From positions 124,001 through 188,000 of the forward strand of contig PERO01000004.1 of assembly GCA_002928875.1 (NCBI GenBank): a stretch of DNA of 64,000 bases, written 5' to 3'. This document shows positions 38,902 through 47,984 of this stretch, piece by piece (the first letter of the stretch is position 1; every line of letters begins with the position of its first letter). The notes under the pieces are model-generated. The model searched no databases and was not told the origin of the DNA. It saw only the letters and a program-made list of their open reading frames with translations. Origin of the DNA: Methylobacterium sp. Its GTDB lineage: Bacteria > Pseudomonadota > Alphaproteobacteria > Rhizobiales > Beijerinckiaceae. Position numbers and translations under genes: made by a program.

Positions 38902-38991
38902 TGTCATTCCCGACGCCGAAGGCGGGCGGGATTGCACGCTTCTGAATTCCCATGGATTCCCGCTCCTCGCGGCAACGGGTCGGGAATGACA
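38902..38991. repeat. About 90-bp foldback (REP/MITE-like) intergenic element
   Basis: TGTCATTCCCGAC (38902-38914) and GTCGGGAATGACA (38979-38991) are exact 13-bp inverted repeats. The interior holds further partial pairing (GGCGGGATT versus GATTCCCGC). Elements with GTCATTCCCG ends recur as dispersed repeats in many alphaproteobacterial genomes. Only one copy is in this window. It lies between the small phosphonatase-like gene and hisS. Confidence 0.72.
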
Positions 38992-39020
38992 CGAGGCGGC
39001 TCGTGACAAAGTCGAGCTTG

Positions 39021-39034
39021 GGGGCTAAAGCCCC
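39021..39034 (+). promoter_or_regulatory. Short hairpin at the hisS ribosome-binding region
   Basis: GGGGCT-AA-AGCCCC forms a 6-bp stem ending 5 bases before the hisS ATG, covering the only G-rich sequence that could serve as ribosome-binding site. It might reduce initiation. Confidence 0.35.
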
Positions 39035-39039
39035 GCTTC

Positions 39040-40551
39040 ATGAGCACCGAAGCCCCGAAATCCACCCTGACCGCCGCCCGCAAGCCGCGCGGCCTGCCCG
39101 ATCGTTCGCCCGCCGATATCCGCGCGACGAACGAGATGATGCGCGTGATCCAGCGCGTTTATGAACTCTATGGCTTCGAGCCGGTGGAGACGCCCTTCCT
39201 CGAATACACCGATGCGCTCGGCAAGTTCCTGCCCGACCAGGACCGGCCCAATGCCGGCGTCTTCTCGCTCCGGGACGACGACGAGCAATGGATGAGCCTG
39301 CGCTACGATCTCACGGCCCCTTTGGCCCGTTACTGCGCGGAAAACTGGCAGAACCTGCCGAAGCCCTATCGCAGCTACCGCGCGGGCTGGGTGTTCCGCA
39401 ACGAGAAGCCCGGCCCCGGCCGCTTCCGCCAGTTCATGCAGTTCGATGCGGATACGGTGGGTTCGGGCTCCGTCGCGGCCGATGCCGAGATCTGCATGAT
39501 GGCGGCGGATACTTTGGAAGCCCTCGGCATTCCGCGCGGGCAATATGTCATCAAGGTCAACAACCGGAAGATCCTGGATGGCGTGATGGAAGCCATTGAT
39601 ATCGGTGGTGTTAACAACGCTGCCACACGGCTAACCGTCATGCGAGCCATCGACAAGGCAGATAAATTTCCTTGGTCTGAGATCGAAAAATTGCTTGGCG
39701 AAGGGCGATGGGACGGCGGTCACATTGGTGCAGGAGATTTCACCAAAGGCGCTGGACTAGATGTAACCCAGATTGAAACTCTCCGACTCATGATTTTCGA
39801 GGATCCTCGCGCAACGCTTCAGGAGGCTCTCGATAAACGTCTGCCCATGAACCAACACATAGAGGCTGGCCTTCGGGAACTGTCGGAAATTGAATCGCTC
39901 GTTCGCGCTGGAGGCTATACTCAACAACAGATTACAATTGATAGATCTGTCGTCCGCGGCCTTGAATACTATACCGGCCCCGTTTTCGAAGCCGAACTCC
40001 TCTTCGAGGTGAAGGACGAGGAGGGCCGGCCCATCCGCTTCGGCTCGGTGGGCGGTGGCGGTCGCTATGATGGCCTCGTCTCGCGCTTTCTCGATGAGCC
40101 CGTGCCGGCCACGGGCTTTTCCATCGGCGTTTCGCGCCTGCGCGCGGCCCTCGACAAGCTCGCGGAGATGCGCGGCGAGACAACCGGGGAGGTCGAAGGG
40201 CCGGTGATCGTGCTCGCGATGGACAAGACCCCCGAGGCGATGGCCAGCTACCAGCAGATCGTGGCGGGCCTGCGCCATGCGGGCATTCCGTCCGAGATCT
40301 ATCTCGGTTCGGCCGGCATGAAGGCACAGTTGAAATATGCCGATCGCCGCAACGCCCGCGTCGCCCTCATCCAGGGCTCGAACGAGCGCGAGAAGGGTGA
40401 GGTGCAGGTGAAGGACCTCATCCTCGGCGCGACGCTGACCGCGATCAAGGATCGCGCGGAATATCTCGCGAAACAGGCCGAAGCGCAGTTCGCCGTGCCG
40501 GTTTCCGAGGTGGTGGCGAAGGTGCGCGAGGTGCTTGCGCGGCATCGGTGA
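39040..40551 (+). CDS. hisS: Histidyl-tRNA synthetase
   Basis: HisRS charges tRNA-His. The 503-residue class II enzyme has motif 2 [19 protein letters not shown] (about 114-132), the histidine-A motif RGLEYYTG (306-313) and motif 3 GGGGRYDGL. The motif 2 sequence resembles the alphaproteobacterial HisRS group, which recognises tRNA-His lacking the extra G-1. A low-GC patch of about 400 bp encodes the insertion domain between motif 2 and the histidine-A motif (reported separately); the frame is intact across it. It is followed by hisZ and hisG, its paralogue and that protein's partner. Confidence 0.96.
   Translation: MSTEAPKSTLTAARKPRGLPDRSPADIRATNEMMRVIQRVYELYGFEPVETPFLEYTDALGKFLPDQDRPNAGVFSLRDDDEQWMSLRYDLTAPLARYCAENWQNLPKPYRSYRAGWVFRNEKPGPGRFRQFMQFDADTVGSGSVAADAEICMMAADTLEALGIPRGQYVIKVNNRKILDGVMEAIDIGGVNNAATRLTVMRAIDKADKFPWSEIEKLLGEGRWDGGHIGAGDFTKGAGLDVTQIETLRLMIFEDPRATLQEALDKRLPMNQHIEAGLRELSEIESLVRAGGYTQQQITIDRSVVRGLEYYTGPVFEAELLFEVKDEEGRPIRFGSVGGGGRYDGLVSRFLDEPVPATGFSIGVSRLRAALDKLAEMRGETTGEVEGPVIVLAMDKTPEAMASYQQIVAGLRHAGIPSEIYLGSAGMKAQLKYADRRNARVALIQGSNEREKGEVQVKDLILGATLTAIKDRAEYLAKQAEAQFAVPVSEVVAKVREVLARHR
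39590..39990 (+). other. Low-GC, foreign-codon patch inside hisS
   Basis: Hand count of 39,601-39,960 gives 186 G/C in 360 (about 52%), against 63% and 73% in sampled flanking lines. Codons such as CTA, GTA, ATA, AGA, AAA and CAA cluster here and nearly vanish outside. It encodes about residues 187-315, that is the HisRS insertion domain. Both edges are sharp and in frame. Confidence 0.65.
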
Positions 40552-40657
40552 CGGTCACCTCGCAGCATCAAAACGATTCATCCCGTTTCGAACTTGTCGT
40601 CGCCTTCCCGCGCGCGCGCTGTTAGAAGCGGGCAAACTGAAGCTCTTGGGGATGGTG

Positions 40658-41842
40658 ATGGACCAGCGGCGAAATTCGGGCTCTCGCACCGGCGCGATGC
40701 GTCTGGCGCGCGGGGTTCTGGCGGAAGGCGGCCTGCAGGCGCTCGGGGCGCGGCTCGTCGCGCATTTCGCGCAGGCCGGCTTTGTGGCGGCAGACGTGCC
40801 CGTTCTTCAGCCCGCCGAGCCGTTTCTCGAATTGTCCGGCGAAGACATTCGCCGTCGCCTGTTCGTGACCTCGGATGAAGCGGGCGAGGAATTGTGCCTC
40901 CGGCCGGAATTCACCATACCCGCGGCCCTGGCCTATCTGAAGTCGGGTGTGGTCGGCCGGCGCGCGGATCTCGCCTTTCTCGGCCCGGTTTTCCGCCATC
41001 GTCCCGGCGAGAGCGGCGAATTCTGGCAGCTCAGCGCCGAATCGCTCGGCCGATCGGATCGCGAGGCGGCCGATGCCGATCTGCTGGCGGAGGTGCATGG
41101 CGCGGTGACGCGGGAGACCGGCGCGGAGGGGCTTTCCATCCGGGTTGGCGATCTCGCGCTGTTTGCCCGGCTGATCGAGACGCTGAATCTGTCGCCAGTG
41201 CTGGCGCGGCGTCTCAGCCTCGCCCTCGGCGAGGGGCGTATCGAGGCCTTGCTCGACGGGGCAACATCGGGTGCCAAGCCCGAGGCGCGCGGCCTCGCGC
41301 GCTATTCCGGCGTGCTCGACGCGCTGAAGGATGCCGACCCGCGCGAGGCCAAGGCCTTCGTGAAGGATCTGCTGTCGCTCGCGGGCATTTCAGCCGTGGG
41401 CGGGCGCACGGCGGAGGATATCGCGAGCCGCTTTCTCGATCGCGCGCGCGAGGATGCGCAGGCGCTCGGCCCGGAGCAGAAGGCCGTTTTGCGCCGGTTC
41501 CTCGCGATTTCCGGCGAGCCGGACCAGGTTTCCCGCGACGTGCGGGCGCTGGCCGATGAAGCCGGTCTCGACCTCTCCGAGGTGCTCGATCGGTTCGACC
41601 TGCGCACGGGGTTTCTGGAGGCGCGCGGCCTGCCGCTCGCGCTCATGCAGGCATCCGCCGGATTTGCGCGCAATCTCGATTATTACTCGGGCTTCGTTTT
41701 CGAACTGCGATGCGCCGGGGCGGAACGCCCCGTGGCGGCGGGCGGGCGCTATGACCGGCTGTTCGAGCGGCTGGGGCATGCCGTGCCCGCCATCGGCGCG
41801 GCGCTCTGGCTCGAACGGTTCGGCGGGGGAGACGCGGCATGA
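40658..41842 (+). CDS. hisZ: ATP phosphoribosyltransferase regulatory subunit HisZ
   Basis: HisZ is a HisRS paralogue without charging activity that assembles with HisG and confers histidine feedback control. The 394-residue protein keeps a degraded class II core: RRRLFVTSDEAGEELCLRPEFTIP and ASAGFARNLDYYSGFVFEL, where the histidine-binding motif is altered. The ATG at 40658 is chosen because GGGG lies at suitable distance; the frame is open further upstream. Its stop overlaps the hisG start by 4 bases. Confidence 0.92.
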   Translation: MDQRRNSGSRTGAMRLARGVLAEGGLQALGARLVAHFAQAGFVAADVPVLQPAEPFLELSGEDIRRRLFVTSDEAGEELCLRPEFTIPAALAYLKSGVVGRRADLAFLGPVFRHRPGESGEFWQLSAESLGRSDREAADADLLAEVHGAVTRETGAEGLSIRVGDLALFARLIETLNLSPVLARRLSLALGEGRIEALLDGATSGAKPEARGLARYSGVLDALKDADPREAKAFVKDLLSLAGISAVGGRTAEDIASRFLDRAREDAQALGPEQKAVLRRFLAISGEPDQVSRDVRALADEAGLDLSEVLDRFDLRTGFLEARGLPLALMQASAGFARNLDYYSGFVFELRCAGAERPVAAGGRYDRLFERLGHAVPAIGAALWLERFGGGDAA

Positions 41843-42831
41843 CCCATCCGCTCATCATCGGCCTGCCTTCGAAGGGGCGGCTGCAGGAAAACGCTTTCGC
41901 GTTCTTCGCCCGCGCGGGGCTGAATGTCAGCCAGGCGCGCGGCGCGCGCGATTATCGCGGCGCGATTTCCGGTCTCGAGGGCGTGGAGATCGCCTTCCTG
42001 TCGGCCAGCGAGATCGTCACGGAACTGGCGCGCGGCGCCATCCATTTCGGCCTGACGGGCGCGGATCTCGTGGAAGAAGCCTTGCCGGACCCGGCGGCGA
42101 AGGTCGAGATGCTGGTGCCGCTCGGCTTCGGCTTCGCGAATGTCGTGGTGGCGGTTCCGCAGGCCTGGATCGACGTGCACGCCATGGCGGATATCGAGGA
42201 TGTCGCCGCGGCCTTCCGGCAGGACAAGGGCCGGCGCCTGCGCGTTGCGACGAAATATGTCAATCTCACGCGCCGCTTCTTCAAGCGCCACGGCATCGCC
42301 GATTACCGCATCGTCGAGAGCCTCGGGGCCACGGAAGGGGCGCCCGCGGCCGGCACGGCGGATTGCATCGTGGACATCACCACCACAGGCTCCACGCTCG
42401 CGGCCAATGCGCTGAAGGTTCTCGATGACGGCACGATGCTGAAAAGCGAGGCGTGGCTGATCGCGAGCCGGGTGGCCGATTGGAACGCGGCCCAGCGCGA
42501 GGCGGCACGGCAGGTGCTCGCCCGCATCCATGCCGAGACGGAAGCCTCCAACCGGCGCGAGTTGCGGGCCTTTCTCGATGGGAGCCTGCCAGAAACGCTG
42601 GCACGGGAAATCGACCAGTTCGGGGGAGAAATCCTGCTCGATGGCAGTGCGGGCATCGTGAGCCTGCTCGTGCCCAAGGCCGATGTGCCGCGCCTCGCGG
42701 ACAAGCTCGTCGCGGCCGGTGCCCGGCGCGTGCTGGTGGCCTCGCCGGATTATGCCTTCAGCCCCGACAATCCGCTGTTCGACCGGCTGACAGCCGCGCT
42801 GCCAACCCAGGCCGGGCAGGACGCGGCCTAG
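41839..42831 (+). CDS. hisG: ATP phosphoribosyltransferase, long (330-residue) form
   Basis: HisG makes phosphoribosyl-ATP, the first step of histidine synthesis. The catalytic part has GLPSKGRLQENAFAFF at the N-terminus and the PRPP loop DITTTGSTLAANAL. Short HisG proteins that depend on HisZ are about 200-230 residues; this one continues about 100 residues to a C-terminal segment (IVSLLVPKADVPRLADKL...ARRVLV) resembling the ferredoxin-like regulatory domain of long HisG. Both a regulatory-like tail and HisZ are therefore encoded together. It overlaps hisZ by ATGA. Confidence 0.93.
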   Translation: MTHPLIIGLPSKGRLQENAFAFFARAGLNVSQARGARDYRGAISGLEGVEIAFLSASEIVTELARGAIHFGLTGADLVEEALPDPAAKVEMLVPLGFGFANVVVAVPQAWIDVHAMADIEDVAAAFRQDKGRRLRVATKYVNLTRRFFKRHGIADYRIVESLGATEGAPAAGTADCIVDITTTGSTLAANALKVLDDGTMLKSEAWLIASRVADWNAAQREAARQVLARIHAETEASNRRELRAFLDGSLPETLAREIDQFGGEILLDGSAGIVSLLVPKADVPRLADKLVAAGARRVLVASPDYAFSPDNPLFDRLTAALPTQAGQDAA

Positions 42832-42890
42832 GCGCGCGATAATTCGGGTTCGTTTGGCTGGCGGAACCCGACGCCGCGTGGACGACCTCC

Positions 42891-42927
42891 CAAAAAGGAA
42901 GAGGCCGCCAGGGGGATTGGCGGCCTC
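42891..42927 (-). terminator. Intrinsic terminator for the ABC transporter gene
   Basis: An exact 10-bp stem (GAGGCCGCCA, 42901-42910; TGGCGGCCTC, 42918-42927) is followed on the minus strand by TTCCTTTTTG. It may also slow plus-strand transcripts from hisG, though there is no T tract on that side. Confidence 0.8.
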
Positions 42928-43035
42928 AAACCGGTTGGCGAATCGGGGGAATGTTTCGCAACAACCTGCGGCTCATCACCGCACCCTTCTGTACGTATGG
43001 CCCTTGGGCTGGATCACAACCTGATAAAGAAATTT

Positions 43036-45135
43036 TCAGGCCGGCTGCGAATTTGCCTCTTTCGGGGCAAAAAGACCGTCTTTACCCGGTTCCAGATGAA
43101 TTCGCCGGTCGTGGATCGCGATCAGGCTCGAACGATGCCCGATGGAGACGAGCGTCGTATGCGGTAAAATGTCGCGGAGGGCGGCGTAGACAGCGGCTTC
43201 GAGCCCCTCATCGAGGGCGGATGTCGCCTCATCGAGGAAAAGCCAGCCCGGCCGCGCGAGGATGGCACGTGCCACGGCGAGGCGTTGCTGCTCGCCGCCC
43301 GAGAGCACCTGCGCCCAGTTCGTGGCCTCATCGAGGCGGTCCAGCAGATGCGGCAGATGCACCCGTGTCAGGGCCTCGCGGATCGCGTCATCCGTGAAGG
43401 CGCCGTCCGTCGCGGGATAGCTCACCGCCTCCCGCAACGATCCGATGGGGATGTAGGGCCGCTGCGGCAGCAGCATGATGCCGCCATCGGAAGGCAGGTC
43501 GATCCGCCCGTCGCCGAACGGCCAGATGCCGGCGATGGCGCGGAACAGCGTCGATTTGCCGGAGCCCGATGGCCCGGTGAGCAAGGTGCGCTCGCCGGCC
43601 CGGATGGTGAGGTCGGTCACGGAGAGGATCGGCTGGCCGGAGGGCAATTTCAGGGTGAGCGCCGGGATGGACAACCGCGCGCCGCCCGCCGTGCCGCGTT
43701 CGATCGCGGAGGTGTTCTGCGAGAGGTGCGCCTGATCGATGGAATGCTCGAAGCTGTTGAGACGATCGCAGACAGCCTTGAAGTCGGCCAGCATCGCATA
43801 GCGATCGATGAAGAAGGCGAGGGCCGCATCGACACGCGCGAAGGCGCCGGCGGTCTGCGTCAAGACGCCGAGCGTGATGCTGCCGAGGAAATAGAACGGC
43901 GCCGTGATGACGATGGGAATGACGCTGTTGGCTGACCCATAGAATTGCACGAAGGCCGACAGCCATTTCTGCACGGCCACGATTTCCATGAAGTTGCGGA
44001 TGACGTGGCCGAAGCGTTCGGCCAGCCGCTTGCGCTCGGCGGGCTCGCCATGGAGCAGCGCAACCGGCTCGTTGAATTCGCGCAGCCGCGCCAGCATGTA
44101 GCGGAAATTCGCCTCGAAGCGCTCCTGCTCGAAATTCAGCCGGATCAGCCGGCGACCGATGTAATGCGTGATGATCGTGCCGATGCCGGCATAGATCACC
44201 GCGATCCAGAACAGGAAGCCCGGAATCTTGAAGCTCTCCGACGGGAAGGGCAGGTTCGCCGACAGGCCCCAGAGAATGACCGAGAACGAGACGAGCGATG
44301 AAATCTGCGAGATCATCGAGATCGTCAGCGAATACGTCGCCTCGGTGTATTTGCGCACGTCTTCCTGGATGCGCTGGTCGGGGTTGTCGACAGCGCGCTC
44401 GAACTGCATGCGGTAATGCGCGCCGCGATCGAGCCAGCGCGCGGTGAGGCGCTGGGTCATCCAGTCGCGCCAGCGGATCTTGAACACCGAGACCATCACG
44501 AATTCGATGATGTTCGAGACGATCAGCACCACGACGATCGGCACCCAGATCTGGTAGAGCAGGCGCCAGAACTCGCCGGCATTCTTCGCCTGGATGGAAT
44601 CGAACCACTCGCGGTTCCACTGGTTCAGCCGGACCGAGATGCCGACCTGCGCGAGGTTGATGATGATGATCACGCCGAGCAGCGTGAAGGCGATCCAGCG
44701 CTCGGGGGCCGAGAATTTCGGCAGGGGGCGCAAAGCCAGCGTGCCCCGCTCGCGCGTCTCGAAATAGGGGTCGGCGATCTGGAACACTTCGCGCGTCACC
44801 GGCAGCCGGGCGAGCAGGATCGCCAGCAGGCCGAAGGCGGCGGATGTGAACGCCGTCAGCGGCGGAATGAGCGTGGCCCAGCTCGCCTTCGCGAGCCCGC
44901 CCGCCACCAGCACGGCCATGATGCCGATATAGCCCAGGCCGTAGAACACGATGAAGAAGGTGAGGAAGGCGCCCACGCCCGGCGTCGCGAGAATGCCCGC
45001 CGCCAGCGCGAGCCCGCCGAGCGAAATGTAGAAGGGCAGGCCCGGCAGCACCCCGATGAGGTTCAGCGCAAGCGCCGCGACCGAAATGGCGGCAATCGCG
45101 AAGGCGAGGGCACGGCAGGAAGCGAGAGCAGGCAT
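43036..45135 (-). CDS. SbmA/BacA-family ABC transporter with fused ATPase domain
   Basis: The 699-residue protein has an N-terminal extension of several membrane helices, then the SbmA/BacA-like membrane domain (about 140-440, for example LNQWNREWFDSIQAKN and FEANFRYMLARLREFNE) and a C-terminal ATPase with Walker A GPSGSGKST, signature LSGGEQQR and Walker B WLFLDEATSALDE. BacA itself lacks an ATPase; fused forms include YddA and rhizobial BclA, which take up antimicrobial peptides or affect very-long-chain fatty acids. GAGGA is 9 bases before the ATG. The substrate cannot be told from sequence. Confidence 0.88.
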   Translation of the reverse strand: MPALASCRALAFAIAAISVAALALNLIGVLPGLPFYISLGGLALAAGILATPGVGAFLTFFIVFYGLGYIGIMAVLVAGGLAKASWATLIPPLTAFTSAAFGLLAILLARLPVTREVFQIADPYFETRERGTLALRPLPKFSAPERWIAFTLLGVIIIINLAQVGISVRLNQWNREWFDSIQAKNAGEFWRLLYQIWVPIVVVLIVSNIIEFVMVSVFKIRWRDWMTQRLTARWLDRGAHYRMQFERAVDNPDQRIQEDVRKYTEATYSLTISMISQISSLVSFSVILWGLSANLPFPSESFKIPGFLFWIAVIYAGIGTIITHYIGRRLIRLNFEQERFEANFRYMLARLREFNEPVALLHGEPAERKRLAERFGHVIRNFMEIVAVQKWLSAFVQFYGSANSVIPIVITAPFYFLGSITLGVLTQTAGAFARVDAALAFFIDRYAMLADFKAVCDRLNSFEHSIDQAHLSQNTSAIERGTAGGARLSIPALTLKLPSGQPILSVTDLTIRAGERTLLTGPSGSGKSTLFRAIAGIWPFGDGRIDLPSDGGIMLLPQRPYIPIGSLREAVSYPATDGAFTDDAIREALTRVHLPHLLDRLDEATNWAQVLSGGEQQRLAVARAILARPGWLFLDEATSALDEGLEAAVYAALRDILPHTTLVSIGHRSSLIAIHDRRIHLEPGKDGLFAPKEANSQPA

Positions 45136-45225
45136 AGGGTCGAATTCCTCGAGACGGGAGGCGCGGCGCGACCGCCGGCCCCATCTCCCTATCTAGCCGG
45201 ATTGCAGCCGAATGCCAGCACGGCG

Positions 45226-45699
45226 TCAGCGCCGCTGCGCCTCGCGCGTCACCGGCAGCAGGCGGCTGTCCTTCAGGGTGGTGAGCGCGATGGAGGAGCG
45301 GACATGCGCCACGCTCTCATGCGGCAGGAAGATGTCGTTCAGGAGGGTCGCGAGCGAGGGAAGATCGGGCGCGACCATTTTCACGAGGTAATCCGCCTCC
45401 CCGGTCACCGCGAAGGCCTCCTGCACCTCGTCCACCCGCTCCACGAGCTGCTGGAAGCGCCGGGCATTGTCGGGCGAATGCGTCGCGAGCGTCACCTGGA
45501 CAAAGGCGATGACGCCGAAGCCGAGCGCACCCGGTTCGAGCGCCGCGTGATAGCCGCGGATGGCGCCTTCCGCCTCGAGCTGGCTGCGGCGGCGCGAGCA
45601 TTGCGAGGGCGAGAGCCCCACCTTCTCGGCGAGTTCGTTGTTGGTGAGGCGGCCATCGCGCTGGAGCGCGTCGAGAAGCTTGAGATCGAACGTATCCAT
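45226..45699 (-). CDS. Lrp/AsnC-family transcriptional regulator
   Basis: This 157-residue protein has an N-terminal helix-turn-helix (FDLKLLDALQRDGRLTNNELAEKVGLS) and a C-terminal RAM ligand-binding domain (VTGEADYLVKMVAPD). It is divergent from hppD, and family members next to this gene typically control tyrosine/phenylalanine catabolism in response to an aromatic amino acid. The start at 45699 (MDTFDLKL) is preferred to one 5 codons upstream. A palindrome covers its own start codon, suggesting autoregulation. Confidence 0.9.
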   Translation of the reverse strand: MDTFDLKLLDALQRDGRLTNNELAEKVGLSPSQCSRRRSQLEAEGAIRGYHAALEPGALGFGVIAFVQVTLATHSPDNARRFQQLVERVDEVQEAFAVTGEADYLVKMVAPDLPSLATLLNDIFLPHESVAHVRSSIALTTLKDSRLLPVTREAQRR

Positions 45700-45714
45700 G
45701 CACGATCTGTGCAT
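45698..45714. promoter_or_regulatory. Palindrome at the Lrp-type regulator start, candidate operator
   Basis: ATGCAC-GATCT-GTGCAT: exact 6-base arms with a 5-base spacer, overlapping the regulator's start codon in the regulator-hppD divergent spacer. Confidence 0.5.
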
Positions 45715-45865
45715 GAAGATGCTTCAGCGTGCAAGTTCTGGCGGAAAATCGCGGGCGCATCACGCGAGAATGCAAACACCTTGCGCGCGAAAGCGGGCAT
45801 TCTGTTCGCATGAGAAAGGCCCGCTGGCCGGGCCGCAAGCGAGACAATGGAGCGAGGAATATCCC

Positions 45866-46978
45866 ATGGGTCCCTTTCCGCACGATGCGCCGCCCGCCAC
45901 CATCACCGCCGAGAACCCGGCCGGCACGGATGGCTTCGAATTCGTCGAGTTTGCCCATCCGCAGCCGGAAAAGCTGGCGATCCTGTTCCAGCAGATGGGC
46001 TACAAGCCCGTCGCGCGGCACAAGAAGAAGTCGATCACGGTCTATCGCCAGGGCGATATCAACTACATCCTGAATGCCGATCCCGAGAGCTTCGCCGCGA
46101 AATTCGTGGCCGAGCACGGCCCCTGCGCGCCCTCCATGGCCTGGCGCGTGGTGGATGCGCAGCATGCCTTCGACCATGCGGTGAAGATGGGTGCCGAGCC
46201 CTATACCGGCCCCGGCAAGGTGCTCGATGTGCCGGCGATCAAGGGCATCGGCGGATCGCTGCTCTATTTCGTCGAGCAATACGGCGCGAAGGGCTGGGTC
46301 TATTCGAATGACGATTTCACCTGGCTCGGCGCGGAAGACCCGAAGCCGGCGGGCGTGGGCTTCTACTATCTCGACCACCTCACCCATAACGTGTTCCGCG
46401 GGAACATGGACAAGTGGTCGAACTTCTACATCAACCTCTTCAATTTCCGGCAGATCCGCTTCTTCGATATCGAGGGCAAGCTGACGGGCCTGTTCTCCCG
46501 CGCGCTGACGAGCCCCTGCGGGCGCATCCGCATCCCGATCAACGAGAGCGCCGACGATCACAGCCAGATCGAGGAATACCTGAAGAAATACAAGGGCGAA
46601 GGCATCCAGCACATCGCGGTTGCGACGGATGACATCTACGCGGCCACCGATCGCCTGGCCGAGAACGGCGTCCGCTTCATGCCGGGACCGCCGGAGACCT
46701 ATTACGAAAAGAGCCATGCCCGCGTGCCCGGCCATTCCGAGCCGATCGAGCACATGAAGAAGCACGGCATCCTGATCGATGGCGAGGGCGTGGTCGGGGG
46801 CGGCGAGACGAAGATCCTGCTGCAGATCTTCTCGAAGACCGTGATCGGCCCGATCTTCTTCGAGTTCATCCAGCGGAAAGGCGATGACGGCTTCGGCGAG
46901 GGCAATTTCCGCGCGCTCTTCGAGAGCATCGAGGAAGACCAGATCCGCCGCGGCGTTCTGAAAGCGGACGCCGCTTAA
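45866..46978 (+). CDS. hppD: 4-hydroxyphenylpyruvate dioxygenase
   Basis: HppD converts 4-hydroxyphenylpyruvate to homogentisate in tyrosine degradation. The 370-residue protein has the three iron ligands: His171 in LDHLTHNV, His249 in IQHIAVATDD and Glu333 in FFEFIQRKG. The length and the C-terminal GNFRALFESIEEDQIRRG are typical. The ATG at 45866 follows GAGGA; the frame is open further upstream through the regulator spacer but is not coding. Homogentisate 1,2-dioxygenase and later genes are not in the window. Confidence 0.96.
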   Translation: MGPFPHDAPPATITAENPAGTDGFEFVEFAHPQPEKLAILFQQMGYKPVARHKKKSITVYRQGDINYILNADPESFAAKFVAEHGPCAPSMAWRVVDAQHAFDHAVKMGAEPYTGPGKVLDVPAIKGIGGSLLYFVEQYGAKGWVYSNDDFTWLGAEDPKPAGVGFYYLDHLTHNVFRGNMDKWSNFYINLFNFRQIRFFDIEGKLTGLFSRALTSPCGRIRIPINESADDHSQIEEYLKKYKGEGIQHIAVATDDIYAATDRLAENGVRFMPGPPETYYEKSHARVPGHSEPIEHMKKHGILIDGEGVVGGGETKILLQIFSKTVIGPIFFEFIQRKGDDGFGEGNFRALFESIEEDQIRRGVLKADAA

Positions 46979-47057
46979 GGTCGTTTTTTCGCATTTTCGC
47001 GGGGCGCAGTCCTTCGGTTCTTCACGCGAACCGGCGACCACTTCGCTTGAAAATGCT

Positions 47058-47903
47058 TCAGTCCGGAAACACCACCGTGGTCTTGCCGTTGAGCAGGACC
47101 CGGTCCTCCAGCAGCAGGCGGACGGCGCGGGCGAGCACGCGCCGTTCGATATCCCGCCCCTTGCGGATGAGATCATCCGGGCTGTCGCGATGGCTGATGC
47201 GCTCGACATCCTGCTCGATGATCGGCCCTTCATCGAGATCGCTCGTCACGAAATGCGCCGTCGCGCCGATCAGCTTCACGCCGCGCGCATGGGCCTGGTG
47301 ATAGGGTTTCGCACCCTTGAAGCCGGGCAGGAACGAGTGGTGGATGTTGATGCACCGCCCCGCGAGCTTGGCCGAGAGCCCATCGGACAGCACCTGCATG
47401 TAACGCGCGAGCACCACGAAATCCGCGCCCGTCTCGCGCACGAGGTTCCAGATCGCGGTTTCCTGCTCGAGTTTCGTCTCCTTCGTCACCGGCAGGTGAT
47501 GGAAGGGGATGCCGGCGAGATCGATGCCCGCGAGGTCGTTCGCCGTGTGGTTCGAGACGATGCCGACCAGATCCATGTTCAATTCGCCGATGCGATGGCG
47601 ATAGAGCAGGTCCGCGAGACAATGGTCGAATTTCGAGACCAGCACTATCACCTTCTTGCGCTGGCTCAGCGCGCGCAAGGACCAGTGCATCGCGAAACGC
47701 TCGGCCACCGGCGCGAGGCGCTTCGCCGGATCACCCTCGCCGCCATCGAAGACCATGCGCATGAAGAAGCGGTTGGTGAAGATGTCATCGAATTGCTGCG
47801 CATCGAGGATGTTGCGCCCTTCCTCGAACAATGTGTTCGCCACCGCCGCGACGATGCCGGGCCGGTTCGCGCAGGAGACGGTCAGCACATAGGTTTCACT
47901 CAT
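47058..47903 (-). CDS. purU: Formyltetrahydrofolate deformylase
   Basis: PurU hydrolyses 10-formyl-THF to formate and THF, balancing one-carbon pools. The 281-residue protein has an N-terminal ACT domain ([24 protein letters not shown]) and a formyltransferase-like catalytic domain with [19 protein letters not shown] and the Asp in [17 protein letters not shown] lies 5 bases before the ATG. It is convergent with hppD; the pair has no obvious metabolic link. Confidence 0.95.
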   Translation of the reverse strand: MSETYVLTVSCANRPGIVAAVANTLFEEGRNILDAQQFDDIFTNRFFMRMVFDGGEGDPAKRLAPVAERFAMHWSLRALSQRKKVIVLVSKFDHCLADLLYRHRIGELNMDLVGIVSNHTANDLAGIDLAGIPFHHLPVTKETKLEQETAIWNLVRETGADFVVLARYMQVLSDGLSAKLAGRCINIHHSFLPGFKGAKPYHQAHARGVKLIGATAHFVTSDLDEGPIIEQDVERISHRDSPDDLIRKGRDIERRVLARAVRLLLEDRVLLNGKTTVVFPD

Positions 47904-47984
47904 GGAGCCTCCGGGCGCAAGCAGGGCGCGCTCCGCGTCGATAGAGAAAAGCGTTGAAACGTCAATGGTTTTGCGGGTGGAAAC

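Noticed and set aside
42845..42871. Terminator directly after hisG
   Set aside because: The CGGGTTC/GAACCCG stem has a 12-base loop and no T tract on the plus strand.
45560..45865. N-terminal extension of HppD
   Set aside because: The frame is open upstream, but it runs through the regulator spacer and the family N-terminus begins at the ATG with a GAGGA site.
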